From the NCBI GenBank assembly GCA_965601475.1, contig OZ271832.1, positions 5,146,001-5,210,000 of the forward strand: 64,000 nucleotides of DNA. The letters run 5' to 3'. The notes under the pieces are model-generated. The model searched no databases. It saw only the letters and a program-made list of their open reading frames with translations, and had not been told where the DNA came from. Of this stretch, positions 1 to 7,088 are shown one piece after another (position 1 is the stretch's first letter; each line of letters starts with the position of its first letter). A program made the position numbers and the translations under genes. This DNA is from JAWPMT01 sp965601475 (GTDB lineage Bacteria > Bacteroidota > Bacteroidia > Cytophagales > Cyclobacteriaceae).

Positions 1-44
1 CTACAAAAGCTGTCACCTCGACGCAGGAGAGGTCTTCCTTGTTC
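1..44. repeat. Intergenic repeat family B, copy 1
   Basis: This segment recurs at 3013-3056 with one mismatch in 44 bases, and in more diverged form at 2599-2640 and 3657-3695. The shared core reads as an 'acctcgac...gaggtctt.cttgt' signature. It lies at the window edge, so it may begin earlier. No ORF supports coding. Confidence 0.8.
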
Positions 45-79
45 GTAGGTTCAATTTAGGCTCTAGATGGCCTGAACCC

Positions 80-107
80 CTCAGAGTCACTCGCAGAGGA
101 CTCTGAG
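80..107. repeat. Hairpin repeat family E, copy 1
   Basis: The perfect 9-bp arms ctcagagtc and gactctgag flank a 10-base loop. The same hairpin with one loop change is at 3604-3631. There is no T-run, so an intrinsic terminator is less likely than a dispersed structured repeat. Confidence 0.75.
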
Positions 108-165
108 CAATGGTCAGCACCAACTCCACCGTAGCTCTTATCACGCTCAAATACTAAATCCATTC

Positions 166-236
166 CTAGGGAGGAACAGCATTGTGTAACGAAAGCACAG
201 AAAATAGCAAAGCGTAGCTACAACCAACGCTTAGAA
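166..236. repeat. Intergenic repeat family D, copy 1
   Basis: About 70 bases are closely similar to 2687-2755. The shared blocks include 'acgaaagcacag.aaatagcaaag' and a terminal 'acgcttagaa'. In both places the unit follows a family B copy, so B and D may form one composite element. Confidence 0.75.
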
Positions 237-312
237 AAGACACTGATGACAGGAGATTTCTCGAGGTCCCCTGCAGGGGACCCCAATTACAAGAAAAACA
301 TTTGTGCCCTGC

Positions 313-975
313 TTATCTATCTACGATCTGTCGGGCATCCTTATATTGCTGGTACAGATCAGGATGTTCCTCTTCGAATAAGTCTATTAGTGTATCAAGT
401 TCGGTGTCAATCAATGCGCCGGCTTCGGAGATCTTCTCTGACTGTATAGTGTTGTTGTCCTTTCTCTCGATCGTACTCGTACGAATTGAGGATTGCAAAC
501 TTGCAAAGGCCTTATGGGCCTCCTGAAGGGCAGCGACATTCGCCCTGGTAATCTTGACCTCATCCAGTGCAGCACCGCGGTCTTCACTTTGCAGCAGCTG
601 TTGTGCTTCTTTTAGCATGTTTTGAGCACGACTCAACAATACCTGCTCTGTAGAATAATAGACCCTACTTTTGGTGAAGTCCACGCGCTCCAGCAAGATC
701 GGATCCTTGGCTAGTAAAGCATAGGCTTTTAACGATTTGACCATATTGAATGTCAGTCTCTTCAGGGATTCCCTGGCCAGATGCTTGGAAGTTGCCACAT
801 CCGAGGTTGGGCGCGTGAGCTGCGTATCCAGCTCGTCTATCTCATCCAGTAGCACACGCAGTTTTTCCAACAAGGTACCAATAGCGGCGAGTGATGCTGT
901 GAGTGATGAGTTGGAAGTAAGCCAATCACGTACCGTCCGATACATGTTGACACGATTTCTTTCTGATCTGTTCAT
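313..975 (-). CDS. Unknown helical, coiled-coil-rich protein
   Basis: A 220-residue protein I do not recognise. It has no signal peptide or membrane segment and is almost entirely predicted helix. Heptad-like Leu/Ile spacing runs through residues 25-60 and 105-160, so a soluble helical bundle or coiled coil is likely. It starts with ATG near 975 and has normal, Leu/Ala/Glu-rich composition, which supports real coding. It stands alone inside a repeat-rich region, with repeats downstream (1-300) and a gene-free stretch upstream. Function cannot be assigned from the sequence; location beside dispersed repeats hints at accessory DNA, but that is inference only. Confidence 0.65.
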   Translation of the reverse strand: MNRSERNRVNMYRTVRDWLTSNSSLTASLAAIGTLLEKLRVLLDEIDELDTQLTRPTSDVATSKHLARESLKRLTFNMVKSLKAYALLAKDPILLERVDFTKSRVYYSTEQVLLSRAQNMLKEAQQLLQSEDRGAALDEVKITRANVAALQEAHKAFASLQSSIRTSTIERKDNNTIQSEKISEAGALIDTELDTLIDLFEEEHPDLYQQYKDARQIVDR

Positions 976-1682
976 AATGAAATGTGTTTTGACCCCAAAC
1001 CAAAGGCGAGCACCAATAACATATCAGACATTTGCGCGTCGAATCCTGCCAAAATCAAGTAAACGCCTCAGTCTTGCCTTCGAGGTTGGCTGTTTGAGGA
1101 CTCTGAGGTGGAAAATACCGCCATCACCCACTCAAAAGATGGTCTAATGGCCGTGAATGATAGCTGTCGATGTGCGTTTGACAACGATTAGTAGGACAAA
1201 AAATGGTTGAACTATGAAAATGACAAGTTGAATAGGGCGAATGAAAGCCGCCCTGCCTCAAAAGATGGTTCATAAGGTCCAGAAGAATGTCTGGAACTAC
1301 CAAAAGCTCAGTGGAAGTAGGAAAAGAGAAGTTGACAATGTCAAAAAGGAACGCCAACATCGCAAAAGATAAGCCATCTCAGGTATTTGAGGGTAAACCA
1401 GATCTATTTCCTCGAAGAGAGGTACAGTATGAGCACTATGATGAGCGACCACAACGCAATCCCCTCTGGTTCAGGGAAAGAGGATGAGTTAATCCCTCTC
1501 ACAATGATGATAATTACAACAATGACAAGCCCCAGACGTGCGGCCTTCCCGGTACGGTTTTGACTCATGATACAGAATTTACGCATTTGCCCATTGTATT
1601 TCATAAAACTCATGTTTCGCCCAGGCGATTACTACAATGATTGGGGACTTTCGTCGTTTTGCTTGCCAAAAAACTCACACCA
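976..1682. other. Long gene-poor stretch
   Basis: No convincing gene is seen. Short ORFs on both strands have no start context or recognisable composition. One minus-strand ORF (about 1404-1568 from an internal ATG) would encode two hydrophobic stretches, but I rate it weak. A short degenerate direct similarity is visible: the 'tcaaaagatggt' words at 1132-1143 and 1259-1270. Confidence 0.5.
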
Positions 1683-2147
1683 ATGAAACCAAATGTCATC
1701 ATCTACATCTCGCTTTTTATCCTGGTATCCTGTTCTGAAGATGATTCAGAACCTTCCATTATTGAAGACTTTGCAGTGTTGAATGGAACATGGACTGGAT
1801 GGTCCGCCAACGATATCAACCCTGAGGACACAGTTTTCATATCGCTGGATCTGGACTTCACAGAAGAAGGGCGCTTCACCATGGTAGGTGGGCGCATTGT
1901 TGATTCGGAAAGTACATTGGAATTGAATGAGGAAATCACCGGTCGGTTGGGTTCTGGAAGAAGTGCAAGCATGACCAGGAGATATCAGGTGGATTGCGGA
2001 TCAGGATCAATCGAACACGAAGTTGAATTCATTGGATCGATCTTTGACAATGAAGATGAATTCAGGATGAGGTTTTTTCAGACCTTCCAGCACTGCCCGG
2101 ATGTTGATCTGAACATGAGTACGCTGAGCATCACTCATCCCAAATAG
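1683..2147 (+). CDS. Small exported lipoprotein, unknown function
   Basis: A 154-residue protein with a classic lipoprotein signal. A short positively charged start and hydrophobic stretch end in the lipobox LVSC (Cys about residue 17), followed by acidic SEDDSEP, typical of surface-directed Bacteroidota lipoproteins. The open frame extends upstream to a TTG at 1641, but the ATG at 1683 places the signal peptide correctly. The mature part is beta-rich with repeated TW/GR segments and three Cys, resembling small lipocalin-like or DUF-type lipoproteins, though no family is recognised. It is flanked on both sides by repeats and has no operon partner. Confidence 0.7.
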   Translation: MKPNVIIYISLFILVSCSEDDSEPSIIEDFAVLNGTWTGWSANDINPEDTVFISLDLDFTEEGRFTMVGGRIVDSESTLELNEEITGRLGSGRSASMTRRYQVDCGSGSIEHEVEFIGSIFDNEDEFRMRFFQTFQHCPDVDLNMSTLSITHPK

Positions 2148-2175
2148 AGGTTTCTATCAATTCAGAACGTGCGAG

Positions 2176-2275
2176 GGACATCCGTCTGACCCAAAGTATA
2201 GATTCCGGTATTGCCGCATCGTTCACTGTTCACAATGCACTTGTCCCAGGCAAACCGGAATGACGGTCTTCTTCA
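2176..2275. repeat. Intergenic repeat family A, copy 1
   Basis: The core starts with 'gattccggtattgcc' at 2201 and ends with 'caaaccggaatgacgg' near 2266. The outer words attccggt and accggaat are complementary, so the element can fold as a hairpin with a loop of about 45 bases. Related copies are at 2449-2583, 2890-3003 and 3463-3604. Confidence 0.85.
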
Positions 2276-2283
2276 CATGCTCT

Positions 2284-2309
2284 TCGACATGTTCCGAAGG
2301 GCATGTCGA
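2284..2309. repeat. Hairpin repeat family F, copy 1
   Basis: The perfect 8-bp arms tcgacatg and catgtcga enclose a 10-base loop. A second copy with longer arms is at 2793-2823. Confidence 0.75.
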
Positions 2310-2392
2310 CGCGCTGATGAGAGGAGATCTTAGATCTCCAAGCACATGAAACGGTCAGCAGGAAACGGATTATAAATCCGCAAGCATCTAAA

Positions 2393-2422
2393 CTTCCGGA
2401 TGCCATTCAGAACATCCGGAAG
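2393..2422. repeat. Hairpin repeat family C, copy 1
   Basis: The perfect 10-bp arms cttccggatg and catccggaag enclose a 10-base loop. The arms recur exactly at 3425-3454 with a changed loop, which suggests selection or copying of the stem. The hairpin is followed in both places by 'agcaaagt', then a family A copy. Confidence 0.85.
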
Positions 2423-2448
2423 AGCAAAGTTCGTAGGCTGAATGTGCG

Positions 2449-2583
2449 GAGGGACATCCGTCTGACGGAGCACTATAGATTCCGGTATTGCCGGATCATG
2501 TGCCCGTTCACAATGCAATTGTTCCAGGCAAACCGGAATGACGCTTTTTTCTAGCATCATTCTGGATGCGGTGTAGTGCGGTC
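2449..2583. repeat. Intergenic repeat family A, copy 2
   Basis: A long copy preceded by 'gacatccgtctgacggagcac' and followed by 'gcatcattctggatgcg'. It contains the complementary ends attccggt (about 2479) and accggaat (about 2531). The same flanks accompany copy 4, so the repeating unit exceeds 130 bases. Confidence 0.85.
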
Positions 2584-2598
2584 CTGGAAGCCCGCAAC

Positions 2599-2640
2599 AC
2601 ATCAGTTGCCATCTTGACTTTGGAGAGGTCTTCCTTGTAA
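2599..2640. repeat. Intergenic repeat family B, copy 2 (diverged)
   Basis: Shares 'gagaggtcttccttgt' with copies at 1-44 and 3013-3056, while its left half has diverged. It follows family A copy 2 directly. Confidence 0.6.
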
Positions 2641-2686
2641 CTGAGCGTAGATTGCATCTATGCTCAAATATCAAACTCCATTTCAT

Positions 2687-2755
2687 ATGGAGGAAGAGCA
2701 ACGTGCTACGAAAGCACAGCAAATAGCAAAGGGTAGCTGCAACCTACGCTTAGAA
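2687..2755. repeat. Intergenic repeat family D, copy 2
   Basis: Closely similar to 166-236 and, like it, found downstream of a family B copy. Confidence 0.75.
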
Positions 2756-2792
2756 TTACCTTGTTTCAGACTATGTCAAAATGAAATTATGC

Positions 2793-2823
2793 TCTTCGAC
2801 ATGTTACGAAGAGCATGTCGAAG
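2793..2823. repeat. Hairpin repeat family F, copy 2
   Basis: The 10-bp arms cttcgacatg and catgtcgaag surround an 11-base loop 'ttacgaagagc', versus 'ttccgaaggg' in copy 1. Confidence 0.75.
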
Positions 2824-2889
2824 CACCGATTGTTGGAATTTCCAAATCTCCCGAATATCAACATTCAATAGAAGACGGAAGAGCAAAGT

Positions 2890-3003
2890 GTTAGATTCCG
2901 GTATTGCCGGATCGTGTGCTGTTCACAATGCACTTGTCCGAGACAAACCGGAATGACGGTCTTCTCTTGGCATCATGTTGAATGCGGATATAATGTGGTC
3001 TGA
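2890..3003. repeat. Intergenic repeat family A, copy 3
   Basis: The core begins at 2893 and the complementary end word accggaat lies near 2947. It is followed by 'gcatcatgttgaatgcgg', the diverged form of the right flank seen in copies 2 and 4. Confidence 0.85.
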
Positions 3004-3012
3004 AAGGCCTTA

Positions 3013-3056
3013 CTACAAAAGCTGTCACCTCGACGCAGGAGAGGTCTTTCTTGTTC
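3013..3056. repeat. Intergenic repeat family B, copy 3
   Basis: Identical to 1-44 apart from one C to T change, which implies recent copying or strong conservation. It lies just downstream of family A copy 3. Confidence 0.85.
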
Positions 3057-3269
3057 ATTTGCAAAAATGCTAGTAGGGGGGATCCCTCTGGACGGCACCT
3101 GGCAAACCGGACACTCCTGGAATTCCTCAACATTGATACTTCTTGATGGGCTTCACAACATCCCAAAAGAACGATTCCCCAACCACTTCGCTAGAAGTGA
3201 AGCGCGTAGGCCCGGCCCAATCGCGAGGAGAGGGCAAGTCCAGAGTGGTGGGAGCTTGATTGGGTCTAG

Positions 3270-3287
3270 TCCCGATAGCTATCGGGA
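3270..3287. repeat. Perfect 18-bp palindrome
   Basis: The word tcccgatagctatcggga reads identically on both strands. It has no T-run and sits in gene-free DNA. A second inverted repeat follows at once (gttccttttc at 3291-3300 with gaaaaggaac at 3324-3333). It could be a protein binding site, a hairpin or a genome-wide repeat motif. Confidence 0.85.
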
Positions 3288-3424
3288 TTGGTTCCTTTTC
3301 ATCACCGCGGCGGCGGACCGCTGGAAAAGGAACAGCCTGTCCGGCTAGAGGACTAAGACACCGATCCCTGTCATTTGCACACGACTTCAATAAAAAACGG
3401 ATTGGAAATCCTCCAGTATCTAAA

Positions 3425-3454
3425 CTTCCGGATGCCCTTCGGAACATCCGGAAG
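3425..3454. repeat. Hairpin repeat family C, copy 2
   Basis: Same 10-bp arms as 2393-2422, with loop 'cccttcggaa'. It precedes family A copy 4, as copy 1 precedes family A copy 2. Confidence 0.85.
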
Positions 3455-3462
3455 AGCAAAGT

Positions 3463-3604
3463 GGACATGCGTCTGACGGAGCACTATAGATTCCGGTATT
3501 GCCAGATCGTTTGCTGTTCACAATGCAATTGTTCCTGGCAAACCGGAATGACGGCTTTTTTCTTCGAATCATTCTGGATTCGGCATAGTGTGGTCCGAAC
3601 CCCC
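3463..3604. repeat. Intergenic repeat family A, copy 4
   Basis: Carries the left flank 'tgcgtctgacggagcactat', the core from 3488, the complementary word accggaat near 3542 and the right flank 'atcattctggatt', matching copy 2 almost throughout. Confidence 0.85.
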
Positions 3605-3631
3605 TCAGAGTCACTCGAAGAGGACTCTGAG
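3604..3631. repeat. Hairpin repeat family E, copy 2
   Basis: Same 9-bp arms as 80-107. It joins family A copy 4 to family B copy 4. Confidence 0.75.
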
Positions 3632-3656
3632 CCGAAGTCATTCTGGATGCCTCAAT

Positions 3657-3695
3657 ACATATGCCGTCACCTCGAATTTGGAAATGTCTTCCTCC
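3657..3695. repeat. Intergenic repeat family B, copy 4 (diverged)
   Basis: Retains 'gccgtcacctcga' and 'tgtcttcct' relative to copies 1 and 3. It ends just before the stop codon of the minus-strand gene at 3698. Confidence 0.6.
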
Positions 3696-3697
3696 GT

Positions 3698-4462
3698 TTA
3701 CCCCAACGTCACCAAATCATACCTTTCATCCAGGTAGACAAACTGCTCCGGAAAAGTGCTTTCCAATAATGCTCTTTCCGGATAAGTTTTACGCGCTAAC
3801 TTATCGATGAGGCCCTTTGCCTCCTTTTGTTCATCATGGGATTGTACCACGTGCCTGGGCTGCAGCCGCTCTACCAGGATCTTGGCTGATTCCAGACCTG
3901 GGTTCACCTTCCCACCCAACAAACCCGGTAGTTGGTAAAGCGAGAAAGTCGTAATAAGCAGTTGTACGTTGTAATCCTCCAGCGCTTTCAGGTGCTTTTC
4001 CTCAATAGTGAATCCGTGAGGTGCATAAACTATCGCTTCGTCTCCTAAGGTGAGGACAATGCCGTAATAAATGGGATCCATCTTCCGCTCCGGGTCCAGG
4101 TAACTGACCTGAAGATCCCCAAGATCCGTGGGCTGCCCCAGCGGATGTATTGGTAGCACTTCAAACCCTTGTTTGCTCAACCGCTTCGCTGCTGTGGGAG
4201 GCACATAGAGGGGTACGGGCTGCAGGGTCTTCAGCGTCGGTTCATGACAGTGGTCGGAATACGACTGAGAGACTAAGATATGGTCGTAGGGGGGTAGGTC
4301 TTCCAGAGCCACGGGGGTAGTGGTGTGCCACTGCTCATTAAACCAGGAAAATCCATCCACTTCCGAGCCGATTAGCCAGGGATCTAGCAGCAAAGCGGTG
4401 TCATTCCAGCGAATGTACCAGCTGGTGTCCATGTTGAGTCGTTGAATTTGAAGCGTGGGCAT
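3698..4462 (-). CDS. Metallo-hydrolase-fold protein (UlaG-like), degenerate metal site
   Basis: A 254-residue cytoplasmic protein with the layout of UlaG-type metallo-beta-lactamase-fold hydrolases: an N-terminal 'W.RWNDTALLLDPWL' strand pair, a central loop after the strand 'DHILVSQSYSDHC' and a C-terminal 'RHVVQSHDEQKE' strand. The family's first metal motif is HxHxDH. Here it reads SQSYSDHC, so two of the usual His ligands are replaced while Asp and the following His remain. The second motif is also altered ('YAPHGF'). It may be a non-catalytic or differently metallated member. It stands alone, divergent from the gene at 4549, with repeats downstream. Confidence 0.7.
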   Translation of the reverse strand: MPTLQIQRLNMDTSWYIRWNDTALLLDPWLIGSEVDGFSWFNEQWHTTTPVALEDLPPYDHILVSQSYSDHCHEPTLKTLQPVPLYVPPTAAKRLSKQGFEVLPIHPLGQPTDLGDLQVSYLDPERKMDPIYYGIVLTLGDEAIVYAPHGFTIEEKHLKALEDYNVQLLITTFSLYQLPGLLGGKVNPGLESAKILVERLQPRHVVQSHDEQKEAKGLIDKLARKTYPERALLESTFPEQFVYLDERYDLVTLG

Positions 4463-4548
4463 TCTATTATGGTTGATGAGGAAAATTAATGACTCCGAAG
4501 GTGAACCGGTCCAAAAGTTTTGCGACTTAAAGGTAAAATCTGAATGTC

Positions 4549-5037
4549 ATGGTCATAGAAAAAAGCATTGCCAAAGCCTTTCAACTATCTGGTGACCGCT
4601 GGGAGCTTCACGCCAATCCCTGGTCGGCCTGGACCCGGATGATCACTTTGCCATTCCTCATCCTGGCCATCTGGTCGAGGGTATGGTTGGGCTGGTACAG
4701 CCTTGTCCCAATCGTGTTGTTGGTTATTTGGATCAAGTTCAACCCCACGCTCTTCAAAAGAACGACCCATTTCAGAAATTGGATGTCCAAAGCGGTGATG
4801 GGAGAGAAGTACTGGACGGAGCGCGAGGAGCGGCCAGTACCAAAACGCCATCATCTGGTCATTGCCATCCTGATCTTCTTTCAAACCCTGGGCACAGCGG
4901 TGCTGGCTTTTGGTCTTTGGAAGCTCAATATTGAAATAACAGTGATGGGTACTATCCTTGTCTATGCCAGCAAAATGTGGTTCCTGGATCGTATGGTCTG
5001 GATATTCGAGGATATGCAGTCCCTAGAAGCGCAATGA
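4549..5037 (+). CDS. DUF6653-like membrane protein
   Basis: A 162-residue protein with three to four hydrophobic segments (about residues 30-47, 48-63, 103-123 and 128-145). The segment 'HANPWSAWTR' near residue 20, 'FNPTLF' near 65 and 'W.S.AVMGEKYW' near 80 resemble the small membrane family DUF6653; I recall this from the pattern and cannot confirm it. Function is unknown. The last 15 bases overlap, tail to tail, the end of the TonB receptor gene on the other strand, so no terminator lies between them. Confidence 0.6.
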   Translation: MVIEKSIAKAFQLSGDRWELHANPWSAWTRMITLPFLILAIWSRVWLGWYSLVPIVLLVIWIKFNPTLFKRTTHFRNWMSKAVMGEKYWTEREERPVPKRHHLVIAILIFFQTLGTAVLAFGLWKLNIEITVMGTILVYASKMWFLDRMVWIFEDMQSLEAQ

Positions 5038-7068
5038 TAATCCCGCATAGACATTGGCCAGGGCGGCAGGCTCATAGAATCTATTTCCGAAGGCATTGAT
5101 GCGGATATTGTCGAAATACCGGGTATTCGTCAGGTTGTTCACTGCGGCATAAGGCGCTGCCACAAGCTTCCCAATTCGGCCTTCATATCTGATCCGCATG
5201 GCGGTGAGGAAATAGCCATCGATCTCCGTTTCATTGGCATCATCCGCAAACAGATTGCCGACATATTCCACGTCTGCCGCCAGCAACAGACCATTGAGGG
5301 GTTGCCAGTTCACGACAGCCGAGAAGCGGTGGTCCGGGATGCCTGGGAGGCTTTGGCCATCAAAATCCTCGTCGTTCGCTACATAGTCGCCATAAGTAAA
5401 ATTGGAGTAGGTATAGGTCCCCTGTATCCGCCATTGCGCTGTCTGGTAGCCTCCAGCTACCTCCATACCTGTTCGATTGGTTTCACCGGCGTTGCGGAAA
5501 AAGGTGCGTTCCGGGAATTCCGCCAGTTCAAAGGGAACTAGCTCATCTTGTGTTCGCGTGAAGAAAGTTACTATTTCGCCATTCCAGCGATGCTGCCGCC
5601 ACTTCAATCCACCTTCAAAGTTCCTGGCCGTGGCTGCTTCCAGATCTTCGAAACCACCCAGGTTGTTGGTACGATTGCTGAGTTGGTTGAGGGTCGGCGT
5701 TTCAAAGGAGGTTGAGTGTTGTAAGAAAGGACTCAATGATGGGGAAAGGGCATAACTCAGGCCCACATTGTAGCTCACGTTGTTCAATTCGAGAGTACCC
5801 GTATCGTCGCCATCATCCAGGAATCTGTCGATGACTTCCAGGGAATTGAAATCGAAACGGAGTCCCGCATTGAAGGTCCATTGATCTATCTCCAGTTGAT
5901 CCAAGACATAGATTCCGACATTGTTGAACCTTTCGATCTGGTCCAGGGTCTCAGCTCCTGTGGTGCCATTGAGGTTATCGAAGCGCTTACGCTTGTCATC
6001 CTGGAAAAACACATCATAACCCAATTTGAGCGTGTTGTCATCGCTTACGTAGGATAGGCTGGAACCCTGACCCAGATAGGTGCGGTCGAGGTCAATTACC
6101 CCTCCACCTTCAAAAGGTAGACGCCCGTCAAACACCCTGAGGTTGTAGAAACCATAGGTACTGAATTCCCCGAAGTTCGGAATGATGCCATCCAGACCAA
6201 CCCCGGTCTTCCATTGGGTGATCTCTTCGCCGGCATCGAAGGTCAGGTTGCGATCCCGGGCCATACGAAAATCGGACTCGGTTTCTTCAAGGGTGAGCCC
6301 ACCGGCATCTTGTGCTTCAGGGCTGTTGACGACCTCTGAGAAGACCCGCCATTTCAATCGATCGTTGATCTGCTGACGGAAGCTCAATCGACCGTTAATT
6401 TGCCGGAAGCCACTATGGTCGCGGTAACCATCAGCACCAAAAGCCCTGAAATGGGTGGATAGATGCCCTTTCTGCGTTTTCACGCCTGCAGTGATGGCTT
6501 GGGAGTAGAAACCGTAAGAGCCCAGGGATGAATTGCTCCTGATAAAACTCCGTTCGATCTCGTCATAGGTTTTGACGGATATCACACCACCTGAGGCGTT
6601 GCCATATAAACTGGAGGACGCACCTCGGATGACCTCTATGGATCGTATAAGGTCAAGGTTCAGGTTGTCCAACTGACCCTGGCCATCTGGCGTTGTCTCA
6701 GGAATACCATCTATGATCAAACGAATACCCCTGATTCCAAAAGGGGCTGTTGCTCCAAATCCACGAATGGAGATCCTGGCATCCTGGGCAAAGTTGTTGG
6801 CATTTTGAATGTATATGCCAGGAACTGCTCGCAGACTCTCCTTGATTGACAAGTTTTGCTGCAACTGGTTTTGGATAAGGGCGCTGTCCAACGCAGTAAT
6901 GGCCACAGGTAGCGTCAAAGGGTCCGAGGCTATCCGCGGAGCGGTGACAGTTACTTGTTCGAGGTCATAGGTGCGGCTGATGCTGTCATTTTGTTGGGCA
7001 GCTGCCGATATCATTGACGACACCGACCAGAATAGTAGCCCAAAAAGGCGAGCTGAACGTTTTTCCAA
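5023..7068 (-). CDS. TonB-dependent outer-membrane receptor
   Basis: A 681-residue receptor. A signal peptide ends near residue 24 (SAAAQQ). The plug domain follows at about 30-150 ('EQVTVTAPR', 'LRAVPGIYIQN', 'DARISIRGFG', 'IEVIRGASSSLYGN'). A beta-barrel of about 500 residues ends with the terminal Phe of 'YAGLSLRF', as outer-membrane assembly requires. It lacks the carboxypeptidase-like N-terminal domain typical of SusC, so it resembles siderophore, metal or small-molecule receptors rather than glycan ones. It lies 20 bases behind the sugar dehydrogenase gene on the same strand and is probably co-transcribed. The substrate cannot be told from the sequence. Confidence 0.9.
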   Translation of the reverse strand: MEKRSARLFGLLFWSVSSMISAAAQQNDSISRTYDLEQVTVTAPRIASDPLTLPVAITALDSALIQNQLQQNLSIKESLRAVPGIYIQNANNFAQDARISIRGFGATAPFGIRGIRLIIDGIPETTPDGQGQLDNLNLDLIRSIEVIRGASSSLYGNASGGVISVKTYDEIERSFIRSNSSLGSYGFYSQAITAGVKTQKGHLSTHFRAFGADGYRDHSGFRQINGRLSFRQQINDRLKWRVFSEVVNSPEAQDAGGLTLEETESDFRMARDRNLTFDAGEEITQWKTGVGLDGIIPNFGEFSTYGFYNLRVFDGRLPFEGGGVIDLDRTYLGQGSSLSYVSDDNTLKLGYDVFFQDDKRKRFDNLNGTTGAETLDQIERFNNVGIYVLDQLEIDQWTFNAGLRFDFNSLEVIDRFLDDGDDTGTLELNNVSYNVGLSYALSPSLSPFLQHSTSFETPTLNQLSNRTNNLGGFEDLEAATARNFEGGLKWRQHRWNGEIVTFFTRTQDELVPFELAEFPERTFFRNAGETNRTGMEVAGGYQTAQWRIQGTYTYSNFTYGDYVANDEDFDGQSLPGIPDHRFSAVVNWQPLNGLLLAADVEYVGNLFADDANETEIDGYFLTAMRIRYEGRIGKLVAAPYAAVNNLTNTRYFDNIRINAFGNRFYEPAALANVYAGLSLRF

Positions 7069-7088
7069 GATCTGGGATTCAATTTGGC

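Larger units (their letters stand above)
45..312. other. Gene-free stretch, repeat mosaic
   Basis: No credible coding region is seen here. The stretch contains hairpin E (80-107) and repeat D (166-236). It lies downstream of the minus-strand gene at 313-975. Confidence 0.6.
2148..3697. other. 1.5-kb gene-free repeat mosaic
   Basis: The stretch holds many short direct and inverted repeats (families A, B, C, D, E and F listed separately) and no supported gene. Repeats occur in ordered modules: C then A then B (2393-2640 and 3425-3695), and B then D (1-236 and 2599-2755). The part at 3127-3300 differs. On the minus strand it keeps an open frame ending with a protein-like tail, possibly a gene remnant. 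Confidence 0.7.

Noticed and set aside
1404..1613. Minus-strand ORF with two hydrophobic stretches
   Set aside because: No convincing start, short, and the hydrophobic runs come from AT-rich low-complexity triplets (repeated GTC/ATC/ATT). I could not support it as a gene.
1..3700. CRISPR array or insertion sequence in the repeat region
   Set aside because: Repeats are not regularly spaced, have no unique spacers, and no transposase or cas gene is present.
3260..3769. 169-residue plus-strand ORF across the repeat mosaic
   Set aside because: It runs through repeat families A, C, E and B, whose other copies are not open in this frame, so it is a chance reading.
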